From NCBI GenBank assembly GCA_035255485.1, contig DATEZO010000155.1, positions 1-6,280 on the forward strand: a stretch of 6,280 nucleotides of DNA, written 5' to 3'. The notes beneath the pieces were generated by a model. It saw only the letters and a list, made by a program, of their open reading frames with translations, was not told the origin of the DNA and ran no database searches. Position numbers and translations under genes: made by a program. The DNA comes from DATEZO01 sp035255485. GTDB lineage: Bacteria > Pseudomonadota > Gammaproteobacteria > Burkholderiales > Burkholderiaceae_D. The first letter of the stretch is position 1, and the number at the start of each line of letters is the position of its first letter. Shown one piece after another: positions 1-5,840 of the stretch.

Positions 1-54
1 CGCAAGGATTCGGCGGAAATTCTGGAAGTGGCAAACCTGAATCCCTGGCAGTAA
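1..54 (+). CDS. 3' end of an unidentified protein gene (partial)
   Basis: Reading from base 1 in frame 1 gives RKDSAEILEVANLNPWQ followed by a TAA stop at 52-54. Frame 2 stops at 38-40, and frame 3 runs on only as the antisense of moaC. The codons (CTG, GTG, GAA, CGC) suit a G+C-rich proteobacterial gene, so this is probably the C-terminal tail of a gene that begins outside the window. It converges on moaC across a 100-base gap. Seventeen residues are too few to name a family, and I do not recognise them. Confidence 0.45.
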   Translation, partial: RKDSAEILEVANLNPWQ

Positions 55-154
55 AGCCGGTAGCAAGGTGCAACAAGCCCGGCGCATTGCACCGCATGGT
101 TCGTGATGTTGCACTTCTGCGCACTACGCCGCAGGATGAAACCGATGGCGCAAT

Positions 155-670
155 TCAGGCGGCCACCCAATCCCCCGACTTGCCGCCATGCTTTTCCAGC
201 ACCCTGATGTTGTTCATTACCATTCCCCGATCCACTGCCTTGCACATGTCGTAGATCGTCAGCAAGCCGATTTGCACTGCGGTCAGCGCTTCCATTTCCA
301 CGCCGGTCTTGCCGCAGGTTTCCACCTGAACGCGGCAGTGGATGGAGGATTGCGCCGGGTCAATGCTGAAATCGACCGCGACCCGCGTCAGCGCCAGTGG
401 GTGGCACAGCGGCACCAGATCGCTGGTGCGCTTGGCGCCCATGATCGCGGCGATGCGGGCAATGCCCAGGACATCGCCTTTTTTCGCGCTGCCAGACTGG
501 ATGATGGCCAGCGTTTCCGGCTGCATGCGGATCGTGCCGCCGGCAATGGCGATCCGGTGGGTTTCCTGTTTTTCGCCGACATCAACCATGTGGGCCTGGC
601 CGGTGGCGTCGAAGTGGGTGAGGCCGGCGTTTGCCTGGCCGGAGGTGTCGGTATCTTTTTTGATGTTCAT
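155..670 (-). CDS. moaC: Cyclic pyranopterin monophosphate synthase MoaC
   Basis: MoaC converts the MoaA product 3',8-cyclo-7,8-dihydro-GTP into cyclic pyranopterin monophosphate, the second step of molybdenum cofactor synthesis in the cytoplasm; the family forms hexamers. From the ATG at 670 the protein has 171 residues, slightly longer than the usual ~160 because of a polar N-terminal stretch. Family hallmarks are clear: LTHFDATGQAHMVDVG near the start, KKGDV (the lysine matching E. coli Lys51), a LCHPL motif, GKTGVEMEALTA, YDMCKAVD (matching E. coli Asp128 and Lys131), and a GGKSGD end. A TTG three codons upstream (679) could also be a start, but ATG followed by NIKK is more natural. Neither start has a good Shine-Dalgarno. 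No other moa or moe gene is nearby, and the gene is divergent from bepA. Identification is secure. Confidence 0.96.
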   Translation of the reverse strand: MNIKKDTDTSGQANAGLTHFDATGQAHMVDVGEKQETHRIAIAGGTIRMQPETLAIIQSGSAKKGDVLGIARIAAIMGAKRTSDLVPLCHPLALTRVAVDFSIDPAQSSIHCRVQVETCGKTGVEMEALTAVQIGLLTIYDMCKAVDRGMVMNNIRVLEKHGGKSGDWVAA

Positions 671-715
671 GGGTAACAAAATATGACGGTGCTTGAATGA
701 GAGAAGTGCGGGAGT

Positions 716-721
716 ATCATA
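716..721 (-). promoter_or_regulatory. Candidate extended -10 promoter for moaC
   Basis: On the minus strand TATGAT (721 down to 716) is preceded by TGA, giving an extended -10 of the form TGnTATGAT. No good -35 is seen at 16-18 bases, which is tolerated for extended -10 promoters. Transcription would start near 709, leaving a leader of about 40 bases before the ATG at 670. This is a sequence match only. Confidence 0.38.
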
Positions 722-861
722 TCACCGTGAAATTGGAACCTGCTGCGCCGGCCTGACGTAACGCAGCGCCAGGGGGCGGATTATTCGGGCCATGTTGCGG
801 TGATCGGTTGAAAATGTCTGCTCTCGCAAACATCCTTTTATCGAAGTGGAAAACGCTTCTT

Positions 862-972
862 TCGTCATTCCGGCGAAGGCCAGGGTCCAGTGGTGTGCGG
901 AGGAACGACACTGGGTCCCCGCCTTCGCGGGACGACAGAGATCGCTGGGCCCTTGTCTTCACGGGAACGACA
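862..972. repeat. Composite palindromic intergenic repeat, upstream copy
   Basis: The left arm 862-892 (TCGTCATTCCGGCGAAGGCC, then through CCAGTG) is an imperfect reverse complement of the right arm 909-937 (CACTGGGTCCCCGCC, then TTCGCGGGACGACA). A 16-base spacer separates them. A second, degraded right half follows at 945-972 (CTGGG...CACGGGAACGACA). The pattern resembles the dispersed GTCATTCCCGC-type repeats found between genes in many beta- and gammaproteobacteria, and resembles Neisseria dRS3 in its core. It is related to the copy at 2719-2822 downstream of bepA. The arms could fold into a hairpin in RNA or DNA. The name and any mobility are inference. Confidence 0.7.
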
Positions 973-984
973 TGGCAAGGATGG

Positions 985-1013
985 TCGACAGTTAACCGGG
1001 GTATGGCCATTAT
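985..1013 (+). promoter_or_regulatory. Candidate sigma70-type promoter for bepA
   Basis: TCGACA at 985-990 matches the -35 consensus at five of six bases. It lies 17 bases before CATTAT at 1008-1013, which matches the -10 at four of six. Transcription would begin near 1020, about 37 bases before the chosen bepA ATG. The site begins 13 bases after the end of the upstream palindromic repeat. This is a sequence match only. Confidence 0.4.
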
Positions 1014-1056
1014 TTGCGGCCTGGATGATGATGAAACCAATAAAACGACGCTTGCA

Positions 1057-2574
1057 ATGAAACCGCGCTTTCTCGTTGCCGCAATGACGGCGCTGATGTG
1101 CGCCTTGCCGATCGCGCTGGCGCCAGCGCCGGTCGTGGCGCAGAGCCTGCCAAGCCTGGGCGATACCGAGCGCGAAGAGCTCTCGCCGCTGATGGAGCGC
1201 AAGCTGGGCGAGCAGATCATGCGCGATATCCGGCGCGACCGCGATTACCTGGACGATGCGCCGTTGCTGGAATATCTCAACAGGCTCGGCAATACGCTGG
1301 TCGCGGCGCGGCCGGAAGCGCGCGGCGAGGCAGGTTACGATTTCTTCTTTTTCGCGGTGCGCGACCCGATGCTGAATGCGTTCGCCTTGCCCGGCGGTTT
1401 TATCGCCGTGCATTCCGCGCTGCTGCTTGCGGCGCAGAACGAATCCGAACTGGCGTCTGTCATGGCGCATGAAATCGGCCACGTGGCGCAGCGCCATATC
1501 GCGCGCATGCTGGGCAAGCAGAAACAGGATGCCCTGATCCCGCTGGCGGCGATTGCGCTGGCGGTGCTGGCGGCGCGTTCCAGCACCGATGTTTCCAGCG
1601 CGCTGATGCTGGGGGGCGAAGGATTGGCGGTGCAGCGCCAGCTGAGTTTCAGCCGCGATGCGGAGCGCGAAGCCGATCGCGTCGGCCTGGCGATCATGCG
1701 CGATGCCGGCTTCGACACTTCGGGCATGATTGCCTTCTTCGGCCGTTTGCAGGCGGCCACCCGCGCGTACAACGATGCGGCGCCCGCCTTTTTGCGCTCG
1801 CATCCGCTGACGACGGAGCGGATTGCCGATATCCAGGCGCGCGTCCAGGGCCAGCGCTATCGGCAGCATACCGATAGCATCGATTTTCAGTTGATTCGCG
1901 CCCGCGTGCGTGTGCTGCAGGACGATACGCCGCAGGGCTGGAGCGATGCCGCCGATGCGTTTGAAACCCAGTTGCAGCAGAAGGGCCGGGCGCAGGTCGC
2001 TGCCGCGAAATACGGCCTGGCGCTGGTCGCACTCAGGCAGCGCGCGTATCCGAAGGCGCGTTCGCTGCTGCAAGAGGCGCGCATTGCGACCCAAGGCGTG
2101 CCGGATGGGGCGGCGACCGAATCCGTCAATCCGATATTGGCCAGTCTTGCGATCGATATCCGGCGGGGGGCGAATCAGCCGGCCGAGGCATTGAAGGAGG
2201 CGGATGCCGCCCGCGCGCAATTTCCCCTGTCGCGCGGCATTGCGCACCAATATGCGGACGCGCTGATCGCGTCCGGCCGTTACGACGATGCGGTGCATTA
2301 CCTGCGCGACCAGGCGCAGCTGTACCGGCAGGAGCCGCAGTTGCAGGATCTGCTGGCGAAAACCTATGCGGCGCAAGGCCGGCAGGCGTTGCAGCACCTG
2401 GCGCTGGCGGAGTCGTATGCGCTGGCCGGCGCCTTGCCCGCCGCACTTGACCAGCTGGTCATCGCACGGCGCGCGCCGGACGCTTCGTTTTACGATCAGG
2501 CCATGATCGATGCACGCGAGCGCGATATCCAGTCACGCTGGCGAGAAGAGGTGCAGGAGCAGAAAAACAAGTAG
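1057..2574 (+). CDS. bepA: BepA-type periplasmic M48 metalloprotease with TPR-like C-terminal half
   Basis: BepA (YfgC) is a periplasmic zinc protease and chaperone that promotes outer-membrane protein assembly (BAM substrates, LptD) and degrades stalled ones. This 505-residue protein is close to E. coli BepA (487). Residues 1-28 form a signal peptide: KPR, then a hydrophobic stretch, with likely cleavage after VVA28. The M48 domain carries NAFALPGGFIAVHSAL (107-122), HEIGH at 138-142 (zinc ligands His138 and His142, catalytic Glu139), and Glu203 of EREAD as third ligand. A conserved SHP loop at 248-250 corresponds to the E. coli His246 loop. Residues ~295-495 are alanine-rich helices with TPR-like spacing. 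The frame stays open back to 808, but that extension crosses a repeat and a candidate promoter and has no signal-peptide logic, so I start at 1057. No strong Shine-Dalgarno precedes it. The family is certain; the exact start is less so. Confidence 0.9.
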   Translation: MKPRFLVAAMTALMCALPIALAPAPVVAQSLPSLGDTEREELSPLMERKLGEQIMRDIRRDRDYLDDAPLLEYLNRLGNTLVAARPEARGEAGYDFFFFAVRDPMLNAFALPGGFIAVHSALLLAAQNESELASVMAHEIGHVAQRHIARMLGKQKQDALIPLAAIALAVLAARSSTDVSSALMLGGEGLAVQRQLSFSRDAEREADRVGLAIMRDAGFDTSGMIAFFGRLQAATRAYNDAAPAFLRSHPLTTERIADIQARVQGQRYRQHTDSIDFQLIRARVRVLQDDTPQGWSDAADAFETQLQQKGRAQVAAAKYGLALVALRQRAYPKARSLLQEARIATQGVPDGAATESVNPILASLAIDIRRGANQPAEALKEADAARAQFPLSRGIAHQYADALIASGRYDDAVHYLRDQAQLYRQEPQLQDLLAKTYAAQGRQALQHLALAESYALAGALPAALDQLVIARRAPDASFYDQAMIDARERDIQSRWREEVQEQKNK

Positions 2575-2588
2575 GTTGGCGTGGGCGG

Positions 2589-2664
2589 GTCCGGCGATGC
2601 GGCAGGTTGCCGTTATGGGCCTTGCCTGATTGCATGCGCGCCATCCCGCCGCATCAGGCCGGAC
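2589..2664. repeat. Long imperfect inverted repeat downstream of bepA
   Basis: GTCCGGCGATGCGGC at 2589-2603 is the reverse complement of GCCGCATCAGGCCGGAC at 2648-2664, apart from two extra bases in the second arm. The loop is 44 bases. It starts 14 bases after the bepA stop. It has no T-run, so it is not a classic intrinsic terminator. It looks more like a REP-type hairpin that could protect the mRNA 3' end or attenuate read-through, but that role is inferred. Confidence 0.6.
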
Positions 2665-2718
2665 AGCCGTGGGCGAAAGCCGGCATGCTTTGCTCGCGCC
2701 TGGGTGAAATGAAACTGC

Positions 2719-2822
2719 TGTCGTTCCCGCAGGTTGGTAGCGGGAATGCATGCATTCCCCCAGTGACGTTTTTACCACCGAGAGAGACACTGGGTTCCCG
2801 CCACAGGCGCGCGGGAACGACA
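2719..2822. repeat. Composite palindromic intergenic repeat, downstream copy with nested palindromes
   Basis: The outer arms TGTCGTTCCCGC (2719-2730) and GCGGGAACGACA (2811-2822) are perfect 12-base reverse complements. Inside them are CCCAGTG (2759-2765) against CACTGGG (2788-2794), a hairpin TTCCCGC (2724-2730) against GCGGGAA (2740-2746), and a perfect 18-base palindrome GGGAATGCATGCATTCCC (2742-2759). The right half closely matches the right half of the repeat at 909-937. The element lies between the convergent bepA and the leftward ilvE operon. It is probably a member of a dispersed family in this genome, which one window cannot prove. Confidence 0.72.
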
Positions 2823-2911
2823 AAACTACCTGAGTAGTGGCCGACTTTCGTTGAAATGACGGGAGTATAGGGAAAAACCCATTAAAATGCGGAATGGATG
2901 CGCAGCCTTTT

Positions 2912-2931
2912 AAAAATACACCGACGTGTAT
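2912..2931 (-). terminator. Intrinsic terminator of the leftward ilvE operon
   Basis: Read leftward, ATACAC, a GTCG loop and GTGTAT form a 6-base-pair stem followed directly by TTTTTA. The hairpin begins 26 bases after the stop of the last gene in the operon (2957-2959). The stem is short and half A/U, so termination may be partial. On the plus strand there is no T-run, so it is unlikely to serve bepA. Confidence 0.5.
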
Positions 2932-2956
2932 AACAACGCCAAAATCCGCTGTCTTT

Positions 2957-3556
2957 TTACCCTTCCGGCTGCGGTGTCCGTACAAAACCGAAATGCGCCG
3001 CTATGGCGTGGTCGGCCAGGCGCCGGACCGGCACGGGCCGGCTGGCCTGGTGCAGCATCAATACCTCACGGGCGGACGGTTGGCTTAGCCATGTCATCAA
3101 CTGGTCGTCGCTGACCGGTTGTCCGTCGATGCGCAGGTCGGCCAGGCATTGCGCCAGGTCGCGATCGTCGACTGCCGCTGTCTTGCCGTCGCTTTCCAGT
3201 ATCAGCCGCCCGCTTTCAGTCAGCCAGGCGCCATCGATGGGCGGTAGCGGCGTGCCGGTATGCAGCACAAAACCCTGGGCCGGATCGGTGTGCGCGATAT
3301 ACGGCGTCAATTCAAGATTGACATAGACGCGCTGCGGCCCGTTCTGGAAATACCAGCGGCCCTGTTCGTCGCCAGCGTAATTGCGATTGATGAAACCCAG
3401 CAGCGCGGCATGGACGATCTTGTCGCCCGGTAGCCCCATTGCCTGTGCGCGGGCATCGCGCATGCGCCATGCGCCGCGCGCATCCAGGGCCAGCCAGCCG
3501 TAGCAGTGCGGCACATTCGGCCATTTCGCCATGGCCTGTTTGACGATGTCATCCAT
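2957..3556 (-). CDS. Conserved protein of unknown function (DUF2946/DUF2944-like, Burkholderiales)
   Basis: This 199-residue protein starts MDDIVKQAMAKWPNVPHCYGWLALDARGAWRMRD and contains WYFQNGPQRVYVNLELTPY (68-86). I associate this pattern with a conserved hypothetical family of Burkholderiales; I recall a DUF2946 or DUF2944 label but cannot confirm the number. There is no signal peptide or membrane segment, so it is probably cytosolic. The Cys18, Trp21, Trp68 and YFQNGPQRVYV block looks like the conserved core, and the C-terminal third (134-190) is helical with a hydrophobic-basic pattern. The ATG at 3556 is preceded by GGAAAGG on the coding strand, an acceptable ribosome site. It is the last gene of a leftward operon, 63 bases after the zinc-finger gene. 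No function can be assigned. Confidence 0.85.
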   Translation of the reverse strand: MDDIVKQAMAKWPNVPHCYGWLALDARGAWRMRDARAQAMGLPGDKIVHAALLGFINRNYAGDEQGRWYFQNGPQRVYVNLELTPYIAHTDPAQGFVLHTGTPLPPIDGAWLTESGRLILESDGKTAAVDDRDLAQCLADLRIDGQPVSDDQLMTWLSQPSAREVLMLHQASRPVPVRRLADHAIAAHFGFVRTPQPEG

Positions 3557-3619
3557 CCTGGCCTTTCCGAGCGATCCTGGAACGATGCTGGCGCCAGCCG
3601 CGCTGGAAGCGGCTGGCGG

Positions 3620-3820
3620 TCAATGCCCCTTGACGACCGTGCCCGGCTTGAGCCGATACACGGTGCTGCAATACGGGCATTTTGCTTCATGGTTCGGCGC
3701 GAAATTCAGGAATACGCGCGGATGCGACGACCAGAGCGGCATTGCCGGATTCGGGCAATACAGCGGCAAATCCTTGCCGTCGATTTCGACTGCGCCCATC
3801 GCTTGTGTTGCTTCACTCAT
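3620..3820 (-). CDS. Small zinc-finger protein, zf-CHCC family
   Basis: From the ATG at 3820 this is a 66-residue protein with the CHCC metal-binding set: Cys22 (LYCPNP), His33 (SSHPRVFL), Cys48 and Cys51 (CPYCS). That is the arrangement of the zf-CHCC zinc-finger family. A related fold occurs in a mitochondrial complex I subunit (NDUFS6), but the bacterial role is not established. I chose ATG 3820 because GGAG lies six bases upstream. The longer frame back to 3862 would add 14 residues, overlap the end of ilvE and lacks such a site. It starts 23 bases after the ilvE stop, so it is almost certainly cotranscribed with ilvE. A tiny zf-CHCC gene next to a branched-chain aminotransferase is, from memory, a recurrent betaproteobacterial arrangement. 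Confidence 0.9.
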   Translation of the reverse strand: MSEATQAMGAVEIDGKDLPLYCPNPAMPLWSSHPRVFLNFAPNHEAKCPYCSTVYRLKPGTVVKGH

Positions 3821-3843
3821 TTGATGCTCCGATTTTCTGTTTC

Positions 3844-4764
3844 TTAAATCAAGGTTAGCCAATGCTGGTATTGCGGTGCCTTGCCGGCGACCACGTCGAA
3901 AAACAGCGACTGCAGTTTTTCGGTGATCGGACCGCGACTACCGGTGCCGATCTGGCGGTTGTCGAGTTCGCGGATCGGCGTGATTTCCGCCGCCGTGCCG
4001 GTGAAGAATGCTTCGTCGCAGCAGTACATTTCGTCGCGCGTGATGCGTTTTTCGATGACCTGGATGCCGAGGTCGCGCGCCATCGTCAGCACTGCGTCGC
4101 GTGTAATGCCGTCCAGGCAGGAGGCGAGGTCGGGCGTGTAGATCTTGCCGTTCTTGATGATGAAGACGTTTTCGCCGGAGCCTTCCGATACATAGCCTTC
4201 GGTATCCAGCAGCAGCGCCTCGTCATAGCCGTCGGTCAGCGCTTCCTGGTTGGCGAGGATCGAATTGATGTAGTAGCCGCACGCCTTGGCACGCACCAGC
4301 GACACATTGACATGGTGACGGGTGAAGGACGATGTCTTGACGCGAATGCCCTTGGTGATGCCCTCTTCGCCCAGGTAGGCGCCCCACGGCCAGGCGGCGA
4401 TCGCCACATGGATCGTGTTGCCCTTGGCGGAAATGCCGAGCTTCTCGGAGCCGATCCACACCAGCGGGCGCAGATAGCAGGATTCGAGCTGGTTTTCGCG
4501 CACCACCTGGCGCTGCGCTTCCATCACGGTTTCCAGGTCGAACGGAATATTCAGCTGGAAAATCTTGGCCGAGTTGAACAGCCGCTGCGTGTGTTCTTTC
4601 AGACGGAAAATCGCGGTGCCCTGCGGCGTCTTGTAGGCCCGCACGCCCTCGAAAACGCCCATGCCGTAATGCAGTGTGTGCGTCAGGACGTGAACGGTGG
4701 CGTCGCGCCAGTCGATCAGTTCGCCGTCTTTCCAAATTTTTCCGTCGCGGTCGGCCATGGACAT
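3844..4764 (-). CDS. ilvE: Branched-chain amino acid aminotransferase IlvE
   Basis: IlvE is a cytosolic PLP enzyme that transfers the amino group between glutamate and the 2-oxo acids of leucine, isoleucine and valine: the last step of their synthesis and the first of their breakdown. The 306-residue protein matches the E. coli length (309) and lines up closely. HVLTHTLHYGMGVFEGVRAY (25-44) is the class IV entry motif. Lys160 in RAKACGYYINS is the PLP Schiff-base lysine. YVSEGSGENVF (191-201) holds the conserved Glu194, and DGITRDAVL and FFTGTAAEITP complete the cofactor site. The ATG at 4764 has GGAG eight bases upstream; the second ATG at 4758 is less favoured. It leads an operon with the zf-CHCC gene and the unknown 199-residue gene, and it is divergent from azlCD. 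Confidence 0.97.
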   Translation of the reverse strand: MSMADRDGKIWKDGELIDWRDATVHVLTHTLHYGMGVFEGVRAYKTPQGTAIFRLKEHTQRLFNSAKIFQLNIPFDLETVMEAQRQVVRENQLESCYLRPLVWIGSEKLGISAKGNTIHVAIAAWPWGAYLGEEGITKGIRVKTSSFTRHHVNVSLVRAKACGYYINSILANQEALTDGYDEALLLDTEGYVSEGSGENVFIIKNGKIYTPDLASCLDGITRDAVLTMARDLGIQVIEKRITRDEMYCCDEAFFTGTAAEITPIRELDNRQIGTGSRGPITEKLQSLFFDVVAGKAPQYQHWLTLI

Positions 4765-5075
4765 GTTGAATTCTCCGAAGATTGTGGCAAAACCACGATT
4801 CTAGCGGATTCGGACCTGACGGAAAATTACTCTGTAGAATATCGATCCGAAAATGCCAGGCGCCGTGGGTGATGACTTTCGCGGTTTTGATGTTCCGGCA
4901 AGCAAAAAACAGCCTGCTCTTGCGAGCTTGCAGATGGCGTATTGCACACAGCCGGGTTTGCCGGCTTCCAGCCTGTCGGCGTTCGCGATTCCCGGCATTT
5001 CGTTACCAACAAGCGATGCCTTCTCGATTCCCGCAACCAATGACGTGGCTGGCGCAGGTCAAGTAAGCCGACAAA
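4765..5075. other. Divergent ilvE / azlC control region without a gene
   Basis: This stretch of 311 bases separates ilvE from azlC. It contains the candidate ilvE promoter and inverted repeat near 4781-4803, a rightward TAGAAT at 4835-4840 that could be a -10 (no good -35), a spaced inverted repeat TTCGGA (4809-4814) / TCCGAA (4846-4851), and a small hairpin AGCCGG / CCGGCT at 4950-4966. An open frame at 4853-5089 overlaps azlC and shows no convincing start or family. If the TAGAAT at 4835 is used, azlC would have an unusually long leader of over 200 bases. Confidence 0.5.
4781..4803 (-). promoter_or_regulatory. Candidate ilvE promoter -10 with overlapping inverted repeat
   Basis: On the minus strand TAGAAT (4803 down to 4798) could be a -10, with a weak TTTTCC 17 bases upstream as -35, giving a start near 4791 and a leader of about 27 bases. 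ATTGTGG (4781-4787), five bases, then CCACGAT (4793-4799) forms a near-perfect inverted repeat centred on that predicted start, so it could be an operator or a leader hairpin. Both readings are inference. Confidence 0.3.
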
Positions 5076-5840
5076 ATGAACATGAATGAACTGACTGGAC
5101 CGGTTGATGCCGAAACGCGTATGGATGTTATCGAAAGGGCTGCCTACAAGGAGGGCGTTCGGATAGCCGTATCGGTGCTGCCTGGAATCTTTGCCTGGGG
5201 CATGGTGACCGGCATGGCCATGATGAAATCGGGGCTGACCCTGTGGCAAGCGCTTGGGATGACGTTCCTGGTCTTTGCAGGGTCCGCGCAACTTGCCTCG
5301 CTCCCCCTGATGGTCGCCAATGCGCCGATCATGATCGTGTTTGTGACCGCGATGATCGTGAACCTGCGTTTCGTGATTTTTGCTGCGGTTCTCGGACCGC
5401 ATTTTGCCCATTTGCCATGGTACAAGCGTCTTTGGTGCGGCTATTTCAATGCAGACATGACAATTGCGCTGTTTCCACAGCGGTTTCCCGCCGACACGCT
5501 GTACCGGCCCGAAGGCAAGGTCGGGTTCTATTTGGGTATCGGCTATCCGAACTGGCTGGCTTGGCAAGCGGGCTCGGTAGCGGGAATTTTGCTGGCAAGC
5601 CAGATTCCCCAAAGCTGGGGCATCGGGTTCGCCGGCACGCTGGCGCTCCTGGCAGTCGCGATTCCGCTTGTTATCAATGCCGCCGCGCTGGCGGGCGTCG
5701 TGGTTTCCAGCGCTATCGCCGTTGCTGCAGCCGGATTGCCGTACAGGCTGGGCCTGTTGATTGCAGTCGTCGGTGGAATGATTGCGGCAATGATCGCCGA
5801 TGCCGCGCTCGATAAAAGAAAAAGCAGGGAAATGATATGA
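5076..5840 (+). CDS. azlC: AzlC family branched-chain amino acid exporter, large subunit
   Basis: AzlC with AzlD forms an inner-membrane exporter; characterised relatives include B. subtilis AzlCD (4-azaleucine efflux) and C. glutamicum BrnFE (Ile, Leu, Val, Met). This 254-residue protein has a soluble N-terminal stretch of ~28 residues, then hydrophobic segments near 29-50, 58-80, 84-106, 160-178, 185-205, 206-222 and 224-243. The family motif LVFAGSAQLASLPL (65-78) and NLRF (96-99) are present, together with GYFNADMTIALF (122-133). ATG 5076 is the first possible start, because an in-frame TAA lies at 5064-5066; a second ATG at 5082 is equally possible, and neither has a strong Shine-Dalgarno. 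It overlaps azlD by four bases, implying translational coupling, and is divergent from ilvE. The exact substrate is inferred. Confidence 0.93.
   Translation: MNMNELTGPVDAETRMDVIERAAYKEGVRIAVSVLPGIFAWGMVTGMAMMKSGLTLWQALGMTFLVFAGSAQLASLPLMVANAPIMIVFVTAMIVNLRFVIFAAVLGPHFAHLPWYKRLWCGYFNADMTIALFPQRFPADTLYRPEGKVGFYLGIGYPNWLAWQAGSVAGILLASQIPQSWGIGFAGTLALLAVAIPLVINAAALAGVVVSSAIAVAAAGLPYRLGLLIAVVGGMIAAMIADAALDKRKSREMI

Larger units (their letters stand above)
2575..2956. other. Convergent intergenic region without a gene
   Basis: This 382-base stretch between the stop of bepA and the stop of the leftward operon holds the long inverted repeat (2589-2664), the composite palindrome (2719-2822) and a leftward terminator (2912-2931). 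The short open frames here (for example at 2607-2837) follow the repeats and have no Shine-Dalgarno or recognisable protein sequence. I see no gene. Confidence 0.7.

Noticed and set aside
68..114. Inverted repeat GTGCAACA / TGTTGCAC between the first gene and moaC
   Set aside because: The arms are 8 bases with a 31-base spacer and no T-run. This is too weak to call a terminator or operator.
865..2397. A 510-residue open frame on the minus strand opposite bepA
   Set aside because: It is arginine/glutamine-rich with no recognisable domain and lies fully antisense to a well-supported protease gene. Long shadow frames are common in G+C-rich DNA.
3821..3862. Longer zinc-finger protein starting at 3862
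   Set aside because: It would overlap the ilvE end and add residues outside the usual ~65-residue family length, while ATG 3820 has a well-spaced GGAG.
3862..4872. A 336-residue plus-strand open frame opposite ilvE
   Set aside because: It is antisense to ilvE, has no family signature and is rich in His/Arg/Val repeats typical of reverse-strand shadows.
4853..5089. A 78-residue frame just upstream of and overlapping azlC
   Set aside because: There is no Shine-Dalgarno and no family similarity that I recognise, and the Ala/Ser/Pro-rich sequence looks like read-through of a leader. It could be a leader peptide, but nothing positive supports that.
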